Shown: positions 42,208-50,311 of the stretch, in pieces | How positions within the stretch are numbered: the stretch's first letter is position 1 | How the letters are laid out: the number at the start of each line of letters is the position of its first letter | Notes under the pieces: generated by a model | What the model was told of the DNA's origin: nothing | Databases searched by the model: none | Seen by the model: only the letters and a program-made list of their open reading frames with translations | Assembly (NCBI GenBank): GCA_029553475.1 | Contig: JAKPKV010000078.1 | Span: 1-64,000, forward strand | DNA: 64,000 nucleotides | Direction of reading: 5' to 3' | Source of the DNA: Armatimonadota bacterium | GTDB lineage: Bacteria > Armatimonadota > Hebobacteria > CAIYQO01 | Made by a program: the position numbers and the translations under genes

Positions 42208-43759
42208 CTCGCACCCCCCGCCCATCCGCCACGCTCACCTGCCCAAAGATGCTTTTTAGCACCCGCAGCGCGTTCTCTTCCAGCGGGCAGGCGACGAGCA
42301 CGGGGATGCGTTTCCGGCGGTCGGCGCGGAATTCGTCGAGATCGTTGCCCAGCAGCATACAGAAGCGCTCGGTCTCGAATTCGCTGGCGTGGGCGATGAC
42401 GATGCGGTCGTAATCAATCGGCGCGCTATCGCGCAGCCAGTTGACGAGGAGGGCGCCGGGCGTCCGCTGGCGCGCCTCCGGCATCAGCGCGTCGAGCACC
42501 AGCACCACCTCGCCCTCCAGGAAATCGCGGCTTTGCCCGCAGGCGCGGCAGGCGTAGTAGCGGTAGCCGGCCGCCTGCCGCGCGACGCATTTCGTCCGGC
42601 AGGTGGGGCAGAGCAGCCGCGCGGCGTCGCGCCCCAGCCGCCGCCGGGTATCCTCGCTGATGGCCGCCAGCAGCCGGCGGATTTCCCGCCGCTGCGCGCG
42701 GTCGCGCAACCGCTGCGCCAGCGGCTCCATCGCCGGCCCGCCCAGGTGGATGAGGAGTTGCCGGCCTTCAAAGCGCTCTGACCAGAGCGGGTGTCCGAGG
42801 GCGGAGAGCAGCGGCGGCACGGTGAGCGGCGTCGCTTTGCGCGCCTCCAACTCCTCCATGATTTTCCCCCACGCCTCCTTCGCCCGCGGGTGCGCGCGCG
42901 CCGCCTCGCGCAGCGCCGCTTCGACCTCCGGCGGTTTTGGCCGCGGCCACCACCACCACCAGAGCCAGCGCCGGTCATACACGCGGCCGCGATAACTGCC
43001 GGCCATCAACGCGTGCAGCCAGACGGCGCACTCGATGCCCAACAGCACGACGGCGGCATACGGGTACAGCGCGCGCTCGCCCCACTTGAGGTACAGCGGC
43101 GCGGCGCCGGCCATCCCGCACAGCAGCGCGAACATCGCCCAGGAGAGGCGCTTTTTCCGGATGGCGGTCACGATATCGCCGACGAGGAAGGCCACCAGCG
43201 CCAGCGCGGCCAGCGCGAGCAATCCGTACCGGGTCGGCATCGTTTTCGCGGGATCGTTGAGCCAGCTCGTCAGCATCATGCCCACCACCGCCACCCCCGC
43301 GCCGACGGGGAAGCAGAGCAGCGCCAGATGAAAGGCCGTGGTGACGATGAACCAGAGGAAGCGAAAGAAATCGGCGAACAGCCGCACGTGCGTCAATGGC
43401 CAGGCCAGCAGGCTGTTCAGCCACCAGGCTGCCGTGAAACGGCGCCAGGCCAGCAGGCGCGTCAGCAGCAGCAGCGCCGCTCCGGCCAGCGCGCCCTGCT
43501 CCATCAGGCTGAACAGCGTGGCCTGATGGAACTGCCACAGCCACGGCATGCGCCAGGCGGGGGCGTTGAGGTAGATGAGCCAGCTCAGCGCGGCCAGCAG
43601 CGCTCCCAGCACCGCGCCGATGGGCAGCAGCGTCAGCGTGGCGAGCACTCCCGCCGGCTCGGCGCCGAGCACGCGGAACAGCCGCCCGGCGAATTCCGCA
43701 TCGCCGGTCGCCCGCCATTCCCGCCACAGTACCCGTCGCCAGCTCACCGCCCCTCCCAT
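42197..43759 (-). CDS. Multi-pass membrane protein with C-terminal zinc-ribbon/ERFC module
   Basis: 520 aa with about six to seven membrane helices between residues 35 and 245 ('VLATLTLLPIGAVLGALLAALSWLIYL', 'ALAGAALLLLTRLLAW', 'FIVTTAFHLALLCFPVGAGVAVVGMMLTSWL', 'YGLLALAALALVAFLVGDIV', 'LSWAMFALLCGMAGAAPLYL', 'YAAVVLLGIECAVWLHALMAG'). The end repeats the module: 'RLLCPTCRTKC...YYACRACGQS', 'IDYDRIVIAHASEFETERFCMLLGNDLDEFRADRRKRIPVLVACPLEENALRVLKSIFGQV'. It overlaps the next gene. The start shown is an ATG; a GTG 15 bases inside (after GGGAGGGG) is possible. It may anchor the system in the membrane. Confidence 0.83.
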   Translation of the reverse strand: MGGAVSWRRVLWREWRATGDAEFAGRLFRVLGAEPAGVLATLTLLPIGAVLGALLAALSWLIYLNAPAWRMPWLWQFHQATLFSLMEQGALAGAALLLLTRLLAWRRFTAAWWLNSLLAWPLTHVRLFADFFRFLWFIVTTAFHLALLCFPVGAGVAVVGMMLTSWLNDPAKTMPTRYGLLALAALALVAFLVGDIVTAIRKKRLSWAMFALLCGMAGAAPLYLKWGERALYPYAAVVLLGIECAVWLHALMAGSYRGRVYDRRWLWWWWWPRPKPPEVEAALREAARAHPRAKEAWGKIMEELEARKATPLTVPPLLSALGHPLWSERFEGRQLLIHLGGPAMEPLAQRLRDRAQRREIRRLLAAISEDTRRRLGRDAARLLCPTCRTKCVARQAAGYRYYACRACGQSRDFLEGEVVLVLDALMPEARQRTPGALLVNWLRDSAPIDYDRIVIAHASEFETERFCMLLGNDLDEFRADRRKRIPVLVACPLEENALRVLKSIFGQVSVADGRGVRDGA

Positions 43760-43808
43760 CCCATCGTCATCGTCATCGTACTCGTACTCGACCGCTCCTC
43801 TTCACCCC

Positions 43809-43954
43809 CTGGAGGGCGAGACTCCGTCGAGCCGCGCGCGTCAGCACCACTGCCGCCTCTCTTCATACGTTGGTGTGTAGCACCCGCTCAAAGGTATATC
43901 GAAATGTGATTACCGGCCCTTACGCGCGCGGCTCGACGGCGTCTCGCCCTCCAG
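43809..43954. repeat. Inverted-repeat element (family C), 146 bp
   Basis: Arms 43809-43841 and 43922-43954 (start CTGGAGGGCGAGAC) are inverted repeats with one mismatch in 33. No clear target duplication and no open frame inside. A 20-base fragment (19 identical) is at 45971-45990, so there were several copies. It lies within the 528-base gap of the multi-protein system. Confidence 0.75.
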
Positions 43955-44012
43955 AACATGCGGCGCTTCGTGTCTCCGCAAAAACGAATGCCTTTCGCTC
44001 ATACGCACCTCA

Positions 44013-44102
44013 ATAAATGGTGGCAGGTACGAATAATTCCGCCGTTCCACGCACGTATCACGTGATCCACCCGCAATTATTCGTGCCTGTTACCATTTAT
44101 TC
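44013..44102. repeat. AT-rich inverted-repeat element (family D), 90 bp
   Basis: Arms 44013-44039 (AATAAATGGTGGCAGGTACG...) and 44076-44102 match as inverted repeats at 24 of 27. The interior contains ATCACGTGAT, a short palindrome. It adjoins, and apparently interrupts, the left part of the family B copy at 44103. It differs in composition from its GC-rich neighbours, suggesting an independent origin. Confidence 0.75.
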
Positions 44103-44263
44103 GCATTTCTCCACCGTTTGCCAGCCGAAGCTTTAGCGAAGGCTGGTGCCCGACGCTGGTGTTGTCGGACACGGTGTCGCCTTTTGGTCACACGCGCCGC
44201 GGAGGGCGCGGACTACGGGTGGCTCGGCGATGGGACAAGGTACAGCGTGAACGACCACTACAA
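44103..44263. mobile_element. Partial MITE-like element (family B, copy 2), 161 bp
   Basis: Aligns with 25371-25516 from CGCATT onwards, including the CCAGCC...GGCTGG hairpin, the inner repeat arm ending GGAGGGCGCGGACTAC and the outer end 44240-44263, which matches the left end of copy 1 in inverted form at 21 of 24. The left half is missing where element D begins, so it is a truncated copy. Confidence 0.72.
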
Positions 44264-44287
44264 TTACTGATTACTGATGACTCTCCC

Positions 44288-45280
44288 CTACCCTCCCCAC
44301 CCCTGCATCCATCGCTTCACCCCCCGCCAGGGATCGGGCAACGACGACTCGATGGTCCAGAGCACGGGATCGAGCACGCGGCGGGGCATCACCTGCACCG
44401 TCAGGTCTCTTCCCTGCGGGCGGGCGCCCAGCGAGGACACCATGGAGAAGGAGACGCCGCGGAAGTAGGCGCGGGTGGCGTTGAGAAACTCGTCCGCTTC
44501 CAGCTCGTGCCGGGTGAAGGCGCGCAGGCGGTCGGAGACGAGCGCCATCTGCTCGTAGTATTTCAACGGCTGCGCCAGCCGCGCGATGGAGCCATCGCCC
44601 AGATACCCGGCGATGTCCGTCCACTTGCGCAGGCGCTCGCCCATCTGGTCCGCCTTGGTGTAGACCACGCTCAGATGCTGCGCCCGCGTCTCCGCGCCCA
44701 GCTCCGCCATGCCCACGATATAGGTGTTCAGCAGCTTGTGCAGGTCGCGCGAGGGGTCCGGCATATCGGGGATGCTCAGCAGCAGCATCGCCGTCCTCGC
44801 CCGCCGCACGAAGCGCGCGTCGCGCACCAGCTTTGTCGGCTGCTCAAAACTCTCACCGCTGGTGTCGTAGAAGACCAGCGTGCAGTTCGGCTGGTGGGGA
44901 ATGCCTTCCACCCGCACCAGCGTAGGCCGGGGGAAATTCGCCGGGGTGGCGTCCGGCAGGTGGCCGCCCTCCAGCATGCCCACGTTCTCGTAGACCGTCC
45001 GCAGGCTCTCCTCGTCCAGCCCTATGGTGAAGAAGCGCTGCCAGTGCCGCGCCATGCGCATCTTCTTCAGCAGATGGAAGAGGGAGGCGAAGTAGACCGT
45101 TTTCCCGTGCTGGCGAAAGCCCACCGCGCTCATCACCACCGGCGGGTATTGCCGGTATTCCTTGACGTAGAGCGCCGGCACCGGCTGGTTACAGGCCGGG
45201 CAGAGGAACACGCTGACGCCGCGCACGGTTTCCTGCTTGAACGTCACTTCGGTCAGGCACATGGGGCAGAGTATGGTCAT
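44288..45280 (-). CDS. Zinc-ribbon GTPase of the double-GTPase/TRAFAC-like type
   Basis: 330 aa. Cys5/Cys8 and Cys27/Cys30 form an N-terminal zinc ribbon. The P-loop is GFRQHGKT (54-61); 'YDTSGE' at 138-143 gives the DxxG switch II and 'YTKADQ' at 207-212 matches NKxD/TKAD base recognition. This is the Double-GTPase-2 style found beside GAP1 proteins, as I recall it. It probably acts as the molecular switch of the system. Its ATG overlaps the stop of the radical SAM gene (ATGA). The gap to the following gene in the operon, 528 bases, is filled with repeats. Confidence 0.85.
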   Translation of the reverse strand: MTILCPMCLTEVTFKQETVRGVSVFLCPACNQPVPALYVKEYRQYPPVVMSAVGFRQHGKTVYFASLFHLLKKMRMARHWQRFFTIGLDEESLRTVYENVGMLEGGHLPDATPANFPRPTLVRVEGIPHQPNCTLVFYDTSGESFEQPTKLVRDARFVRRARTAMLLLSIPDMPDPSRDLHKLLNTYIVGMAELGAETRAQHLSVVYTKADQMGERLRKWTDIAGYLGDGSIARLAQPLKYYEQMALVSDRLRAFTRHELEADEFLNATRAYFRGVSFSMVSSLGARPQGRDLTVQVMPRRVLDPVLWTIESSLPDPWRGVKRWMQGWGG

Positions 45281-45885
45281 GCTTGCAGCAGCTCCTTCAG
45301 GCGTTCCAGAAACCCCGGCGGCCAGATGCCAGTGGCGGAAAGATACGCCTCATCCACCGCGAGCTCGACCTCCGCGGGCGCCTCATCAATCGTCGCGGAG
45401 AGCGCCTGGTAGCGTGGGGTGAGAAAATGCACGCGTTGATTGCGGCTGCCGCGCCAGCGCAGCGCCGCCGCCTGCTCCGCCAGATACGGCCCGTCAATGA
45501 GAATATCCGTGAGGCGCAACAAGCGGTCAATGTCGGGGTCGTGTCGCGTCCGCAGCGCTTCCAGCGTATGTCCGGAGAAGCAGAGCACGGAGAGGCCGCC
45601 TTCGCGCAGGCGCTCGCTCAACTCGGCCAGCGCCCCCGCCTGCCGCGTCGGCTCGCCACCGGAGTAACTGACGCCCTCGATGCCGGAGGTGTCCAGCACC
45701 ATCGCGGCCACGGCGTTCACGGGCAGCACCGTGCGCGCGTCCAGCGGCTGGAATTCCGGATTGAAGCACCCGGGGCATCGCACGTCGCACCCCTGCAGCC
45801 ACAGCACGAAACGCGTCCCCGGCCCATTGGCCGTGGACCGCGCGCGCCACAGGCCGATATTCAACTCGCGGGAAGCCGCGGTCAT
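45277..45885 (-). CDS. Radical SAM protein, NrdG-like
   Basis: 202 aa, the short form of the superfamily. The 4Fe-4S site is C33-x3-C37-x2-C40 in QGCDVRCPGC, followed by 'SYSGGEP' and 'LIDGPY', as in anaerobic ribonucleotide reductase activators (NrdG). There is no class III reductase (nrdD) in the window, and the gene is coupled to the GTPase, so it probably modifies or activates a component of the system. It is the first gene of the cluster; the 138-base gap upstream carries a fragment of element C. Confidence 0.85.
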   Translation of the reverse strand: MTAASRELNIGLWRARSTANGPGTRFVLWLQGCDVRCPGCFNPEFQPLDARTVLPVNAVAAMVLDTSGIEGVSYSGGEPTRQAGALAELSERLREGGLSVLCFSGHTLEALRTRHDPDIDRLLRLTDILIDGPYLAEQAAALRWRGSRNQRVHFLTPRYQALSATIDEAPAEVELAVDEAYLSATGIWPPGFLERLKELLQA

Positions 45886-45970
45886 CGGAGTTCCGCCAAG
45901 AAAATTTGGTATATCCCTTTATACGCTGACCGGACGCGCACCTGCCGAATACAGCGCGTATTTTCCGGGC

Positions 45971-45990
45971 GGGCGAGACTCCATCGAGCC
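45971..45990. repeat. Short remnant of element C arm
   Basis: Matches 43814-43833 at 19 of 20 bases (GGGCGAGACTCCATCGAGCC). It lies in the 138-base gap between the radical SAM and DegT genes. Confidence 0.6.
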
Positions 45991-46023
45991 AGAGATTGGA
46001 AGGCGGGACGCGGCCGTGGCCCC

Positions 46024-47340
46024 TTACTTCAGCGCGTCGGCGTGCTCCGCGACTTTGCGATACGCGGCAGCGTATTCGGCGATGATCTCCGGGCGGTCGT
46101 GCTTGAACCAGGGGATGCCGAAGGCGATCTCTCCGATGCGCTCGGCTACCGGCAGCGTGCCCGGTCCCTGGCGCACGTCGCGCTGGCCGAAGGAGATCAT
46201 CGTCGGCTGGCCCATGCGGAAGATATCCGCGGTGTGAAAGACGGGATGCAGGTGCAGCGGGAAATTGGCGCCGGGGTGGCACCAATGCGCGGCGTTGGGC
46301 ATCTCGGCGCGCACCGCTTCACAGAATGTCGCCGCCGGCAGGCCGCCCAGCTCGTCCGCGCGATAGCGGCCGCGCGGCGAGTACCACCCGCCCATCGTGC
46401 TGCCGGAGTCCTTCGCCGGCCGATGCGCGCGCAGGCCGGGCACGCCCTCCAGCAGGTCCCAGAAGCGGTTCATCCCCGCATGAATCTCCGCCATGCGCGC
46501 GTCGTAGTACTTGAGCTGCACGCGGCCCATCGCCGCGCAGGTCTGGTTCAATCGGTGCTTAAAACCGCCCAGCGGCACGCCGGCGTACGGCTTCAGCTCT
46601 TCCATGGTGATCTGCGCATCGGGCGCGTTGAAGCGGCTGGCGACGCCGGTGCGCTCGTAGAAGCCGTAGGAGATGCAGCGCTCGTACAGCGCGCCGTTAT
46701 CGGTGGCCATCATCCCCGCTTCGCCGATGGCAAAGCTCTTGCCCGCCATCATGCTCATCGCCGCGATGTCGCCGAAAGTGCCGACCATCTGCCCTTTGTA
46801 GAGCGCGCCGTGCGCGTGGGAGACGTCTTCGATCACCCGCACGTCGTGCCGGCGGGCGATGGGCATGATCTCATCCATCGGCGCCGGATAGCCGGCGTAA
46901 TGCACCACCACGATGGCCTTCGTGCGCGGCCCGATGCGGTGCGCGATATCGTTTGGGTCAATGCACAGGGTCTCCGGATCAATGTCGGCAAAATTGACCG
47001 CCGCGCCCAGCGACAGCGCCGAGGTGCAGCTCGCCCAGTAGGTCATGCTCGGGCAGATGATCTCGTCGCCGGCGCCCACGCCGCACGCCCACATCGCCGC
47101 CCGCAGCGCTTCGGTGCCGTTCGGGTAGGTCAGCGCGTGCGCCAGGCCGATCCATGCCGCGAATTCCCGCTCAAACGCCTTGGAGACGTCGTTTCCGCTC
47201 ATCGCGCCCCGGCGCAAGACCTCCAGCACCGCCTCTTCATCTTCCGCCGTGACAATCGGCCAGGCGAAGATATCCCCCGCCTCCTTCGTCACCGCCGGCG
47301 TTCCACCGTTGAACGCCAGCACACTCGTCGAAGTCGTCAT
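46024..47340 (-). CDS. DegT/DnrJ/EryC1/StrS-family PLP-dependent sugar aminotransferase
   Basis: 438 aa. It has the family's fold-type I layout: 'AMSGNDVSKAFEREFAAWIG', 'YPNGTEALRAAMWACGVGAGDEII', 'VIEDVSHAHGALYKG' and the PLP lysine in 'MMAGKSFAIGEAGMM' (Lys201). The EDVSHAHGA motif corresponds to EDxAqahGA of the family. These enzymes usually transaminate keto-sugars for surface polysaccharides or antibiotics. AAGGAG precedes the ATG at 47340; the longer frame upstream is not coding-like. A 172-base gap separates it from the amidohydrolase pair. Its exact substrate and partner genes are not obvious in this window. Confidence 0.88.
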   Translation of the reverse strand: MTTSTSVLAFNGGTPAVTKEAGDIFAWPIVTAEDEEAVLEVLRRGAMSGNDVSKAFEREFAAWIGLAHALTYPNGTEALRAAMWACGVGAGDEIICPSMTYWASCTSALSLGAAVNFADIDPETLCIDPNDIAHRIGPRTKAIVVVHYAGYPAPMDEIMPIARRHDVRVIEDVSHAHGALYKGQMVGTFGDIAAMSMMAGKSFAIGEAGMMATDNGALYERCISYGFYERTGVASRFNAPDAQITMEELKPYAGVPLGGFKHRLNQTCAAMGRVQLKYYDARMAEIHAGMNRFWDLLEGVPGLRAHRPAKDSGSTMGGWYSPRGRYRADELGGLPAATFCEAVRAEMPNAAHWCHPGANFPLHLHPVFHTADIFRMGQPTMISFGQRDVRQGPGTLPVAERIGEIAFGIPWFKHDRPEIIAEYAAAYRKVAEHADALK

Positions 47341-47512
47341 CGCTGAACTCCTTTTTGGTATGCACCGCAGAGAGCACGGAGAACGCAGAGCGATCTCTTT
47401 CCGCTTCGCGCAAGAAACGGTTACGCACATGCAGCGCAATATCTGGACACCAGACTGTTCGTGTCTCCCCACCTTCGCGCCTTCGTGTTGAGCGCGCGAG
47501 CGCCGCCCCCGC

Positions 47513-48316
47513 TTATGACGCGGCCACCGTCTCGATGTGCGCCCGATCCACTAGCCGCCGGGCGTTGCCGCCGAGAATCATCCGCTTGGCCTCCTCGCTG
47601 ATCTTCGCGCCCGCCACCTTGCCGGGGTGCGGGGTCATGCTGTAAAAGAGGGCGTCGCTGCCCCAGGTGAGCTTGTCCGCGCCCACCGCCTCTACCAGGC
47701 GTTCCCACAAGCCGCGCGGCGTGCGGCTCATCGTCGGGTCGAGGTAGACATTGGGGAATTCGCGCGCCAGCGCGATATACGTATCCTCCGCCAGCACCCC
47801 GGCGTGGCCGAGCAGGAAGGCGGCGTCCGGATACCGCGGGGCCAACGCGCGCACGTCCGCGAAGGTGGGGGCATCGCCCCAGGTGTGCAGCAGCACCGGC
47901 AGGCGGCGCTCGTTGGCGATGGCCAGCGCCGGCGCGTAACCGGGATCGGTATAGCGAAAGCCGTTCGCATTATGCAGCTTCACGCCGATGAACCCCTGGC
48001 GCATCCGCAGCTCCATCTCCCGCCGCGCCGCCTCCGCGTCGCCGGGCCAGAGCGTGACGTAGCCGAGAAGGCGCCCGGGGAAGGCGCGCATCGCCGCCAA
48101 TACTTCCTCGTTGCCCTCGGCGGAATCCCACGACATGCAGTGCGTATGGCTCACCACCGCGCAATCCACGCCGATGCGGTCCATGGTCCGCAGATGCGTT
48201 TCGACCGACGGATCAGCCGCCGGCACCGCGCAGCGCCCGAGATGGCCGTGCAGATCAATCACCGCGCAATCCGCCAACGGCTGCCCCCGGCGGACGCGCT
48301 CCCATAACGCGCTCAT
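47513..48316 (-). CDS. Amidohydrolase 2 family protein
   Basis: 267 aa. The metal-binding motif is IDLHGH (20-25), later LLGHAG supplies the conserved His and LTWGSD the terminal Asp. It ends with the family's 'ILGGNARRLV' C-terminal signature. Compact metal-dependent TIM-barrel hydrolase or decarboxylase. The ATG overlaps the stop of the upstream gene (ATGA), which encodes a related protein without the metal ligands; the pair may form a heterodimer. Substrate unknown; sugar or aromatic acids are usual. Confidence 0.85.
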   Translation of the reverse strand: MSALWERVRRGQPLADCAVIDLHGHLGRCAVPAADPSVETHLRTMDRIGVDCAVVSHTHCMSWDSAEGNEEVLAAMRAFPGRLLGYVTLWPGDAEAARREMELRMRQGFIGVKLHNANGFRYTDPGYAPALAIANERRLPVLLHTWGDAPTFADVRALAPRYPDAAFLLGHAGVLAEDTYIALAREFPNVYLDPTMSRTPRGLWERLVEAVGADKLTWGSDALFYSMTPHPGKVAGAKISEEAKRMILGGNARRLVDRAHIETVAAS

Positions 48317-49065
48317 CGCTGCACCCCCTGCAGCAGGCGGTCGAGGTTGCCGGCGCCGATGAGCCGCTTCTCGTCATCGGCGATATCCGCGTACATGAGC
48401 TGCGCGATATGCGCGGGCATATCCACCTCCGGAAAACCGGTGCCGAACAGCAGCCGCCGCGCCCCCACCGTCTCGACGCATTGCTCGATGCCCCCCTGCA
48501 CGATGTAGTTGGAGCCGATGGACAGGTAGATAGTCGCGAAGGCTTCCAGGAGCGGCAGCAGGATGCGCTGGGAGCGATAGTCGGCGCCGATGATGACGAG
48601 CGGCAGCGTGGGATAGCGTTCGGCCAGCGCCGCGACGTCATCATACGACAGCTCGCCCAACTGGCAGAGCACCGGCAGCCGGCGGGTTTGCATGGCGGTG
48701 AAGAGGCGGTCGCAGCACCAGGGCGCCAGCGACCAGGTGTCCTGACGCGGGCGAATGCTCACCGCCCCGGCGCCCTGGCTGATCACCTCGCTGAGCTGCA
48801 GGTGCTCCGGCGCCAGGTCGCGCGCGCTGTTCGGCGCGACAATCGGGCAGGGCACCAGCCGCGGGTGGCCCGCGCAGGCCGCGAAGAGGTGGCGGTTCGA
48901 CCAGGAGATGTCTATCTCCAGCGCCGCCGGCACGGCCCGCGCCAGCGCCCGCTCCACGCCGGCTCCGTCCATCTCCGCCAGCAGCGCCGCCGCCGACAGC
49001 GGCTCCCGGCTGCCCGGCGCCGCCCCGCCGAATCCGCACTGCACATCAAAGAGCGCGATAGTCAT
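48313..49065 (-). CDS. Amidohydrolase-like protein lacking metal ligands
   Basis: 250 aa. Same barrel outline as the following gene ('LLAEMDGAGVERALARAVPAALEIDISWSNRHLFAACAGHPRLVPCPIVAP', 'IGAGNLDRLLQGV'), but the N-terminal HxH is replaced by FDVQCG and the HAG region by GADYRS, so the metal site is probably lost; the terminal 'FGTGFPEVD' has no Asp ligand in the usual place. It may be a regulatory or structural partner of the active enzyme encoded next door, to which it is coupled by ATGA. No signal peptide; ribosome binding site AGGAG-like. Confidence 0.75.
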   Translation of the reverse strand: MTIALFDVQCGFGGAAPGSREPLSAAALLAEMDGAGVERALARAVPAALEIDISWSNRHLFAACAGHPRLVPCPIVAPNSARDLAPEHLQLSEVISQGAGAVSIRPRQDTWSLAPWCCDRLFTAMQTRRLPVLCQLGELSYDDVAALAERYPTLPLVIIGADYRSQRILLPLLEAFATIYLSIGSNYIVQGGIEQCVETVGARRLLFGTGFPEVDMPAHIAQLMYADIADDEKRLIGAGNLDRLLQGVQR

Positions 49066-49159
49066 GACCGCTCCTTTCCCCCCGAATCGTACTCGTACTC
49101 GAAGGCTCCCCTCACCCCATCACCTCTTCACCTCTTCACCTCTTCACCCTGTCACCCCT
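49066..49159. repeat. Intergenic short repeats (TCGTACTCG and TCACCTCTT units)
   Basis: TCGTACTCGTACTCG (about 49087-49101) recurs at 7501, 43777 and 52382. Directly after it TCACCTCTT is repeated three times in tandem (about 49127-49153). The region also contains the Gfo/Idh stop and the promoter of the amidohydrolase-like gene, if any. Confidence 0.65.
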
Positions 49160-50311
49160 TCACCCCGCCACCAGCTTCGGGTCCGTCACCCGCGCCGCCG
49201 CCATCTCCCGCTTCCGGTAGGTGGAATTCGCCCGCCGCTCCGCCAGCAGCGCGTCATACGCCGCGCGGTCCACCGGCAGCGCCACCTCGCGCCCCAGCGC
49301 GCCGGACAGCGTGATGGCGTTCGCCAGCTCCAGCGACGCCAGCGCGGAGGCGGCGTCGCACCACAGCGGCTCGCCCCGCAATATATGGCGGGCGAAGTTT
49401 TCCAGCACCAGCGACTGCCTGGGAGCTTCATTCACCTCGCCGGCGCTGATGTCCTCCACCGGCGGCTTCGCCCACACCTCGTCGGCGACGCGCGCAAAGG
49501 CGCCCACCCCCGCCGGGTAGCGCAGGATGCGCAGCCGCCCGCCGCGATAGCGCACGGCGCCGCGCTCCCCCACCACCTCCAGCCCGCCGCCGTCCGGCGG
49601 CTCCACCGTCGAGCAATGGATATAGCCGCTGCCGCCGTCGGGATAGCGCAGCAGCGCCTCGGCGGTATCTTCGACCTCGATGTCGTGCAGGCGCGTCTCC
49701 GCCCGCCCGTACAGCGACGCCGGCAGCCCGCCCACCAGCGCGAAGATATCCAGCAGATGCGCCGCCTGGTTCAGCAGCACGCCGCCGCCTTCGCCGCGCC
49801 ACGTCGCCCGCCAGGGATTGGAATCGAAGTACCACTGCGCGCGGAACTCCTGCACCACCAGCTCCGTGCGGATGACGCGCCCGATCCCCCCGCCGCGCGC
49901 GAACTCGATGGCCGCGCGCATCATCCCGTCGAAACGCCGCTGGAACATCACCGCGAAGGCGACGCCGCGTGCCCGCGCGGCGGCCAGCATCGCGTCGGCG
50001 GCGCCGACCGTGTCCGCCAGCGGCTTTTCGCACAGCACGTGCCAGCCCGCGGCCAGGCACGGGAGCGTAATCGCCGCGTGCAGCGGATGCGGCACCGCCA
50101 CCAGCGCGGCGTCGGCGCAGCCGGCGGCCAGCAACGCGTCAACATCGGTGAAGGCGGGCACGCCGAAGCGGCTGCCCACCGCGCGCACCGTCTCTTCATG
50201 GGTATCGCACACCGCCGTCAGCCGCAGCTCGGGCACGCGGCCGATGCTCGAACAATGCCCCTGCCCCATGGCGCCGGCGCCGATGACCGCGATACGAAGC
50301 CGTTCGGTCAT
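49160..50311 (-). CDS. Gfo/Idh/MocA-family oxidoreductase
   Basis: 383 aa. The N-terminal Rossmann fold reads 'RIAVIGAGAMGQGHCSSI' with the GxGxxG core, then 'AALVAVPHPLHAAITLPCLAAGWHVLCEKPLADTV', whose EKP motif carries the catalytic Lys, and the C-terminal dimerisation and catalytic domain with 'GGVLLNQAAHLLDIFALVGG' (the conserved H of the family). NAD(P)-dependent sugar or inositol-type dehydrogenase. Its ATG overlaps the stop of the LacI-type regulator (ATGA), so both are co-translated; it is then likely controlled by that regulator. Confidence 0.9.
   Translation of the reverse strand: MTERLRIAVIGAGAMGQGHCSSIGRVPELRLTAVCDTHEETVRAVGSRFGVPAFTDVDALLAAGCADAALVAVPHPLHAAITLPCLAAGWHVLCEKPLADTVGAADAMLAAARARGVAFAVMFQRRFDGMMRAAIEFARGGGIGRVIRTELVVQEFRAQWYFDSNPWRATWRGEGGGVLLNQAAHLLDIFALVGGLPASLYGRAETRLHDIEVEDTAEALLRYPDGGSGYIHCSTVEPPDGGGLEVVGERGAVRYRGGRLRILRYPAGVGAFARVADEVWAKPPVEDISAGEVNEAPRQSLVLENFARHILRGEPLWCDAASALASLELANAITLSGALGREVALPVDRAAYDALLAERRANSTYRKREMAAARVTDPKLVAG

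Noticed and set aside
49122-49153. Tandem TCACCTCTT units as a CRISPR-like array
   Set aside because: Units are only nine bases with no spacers and no cas genes nearby.
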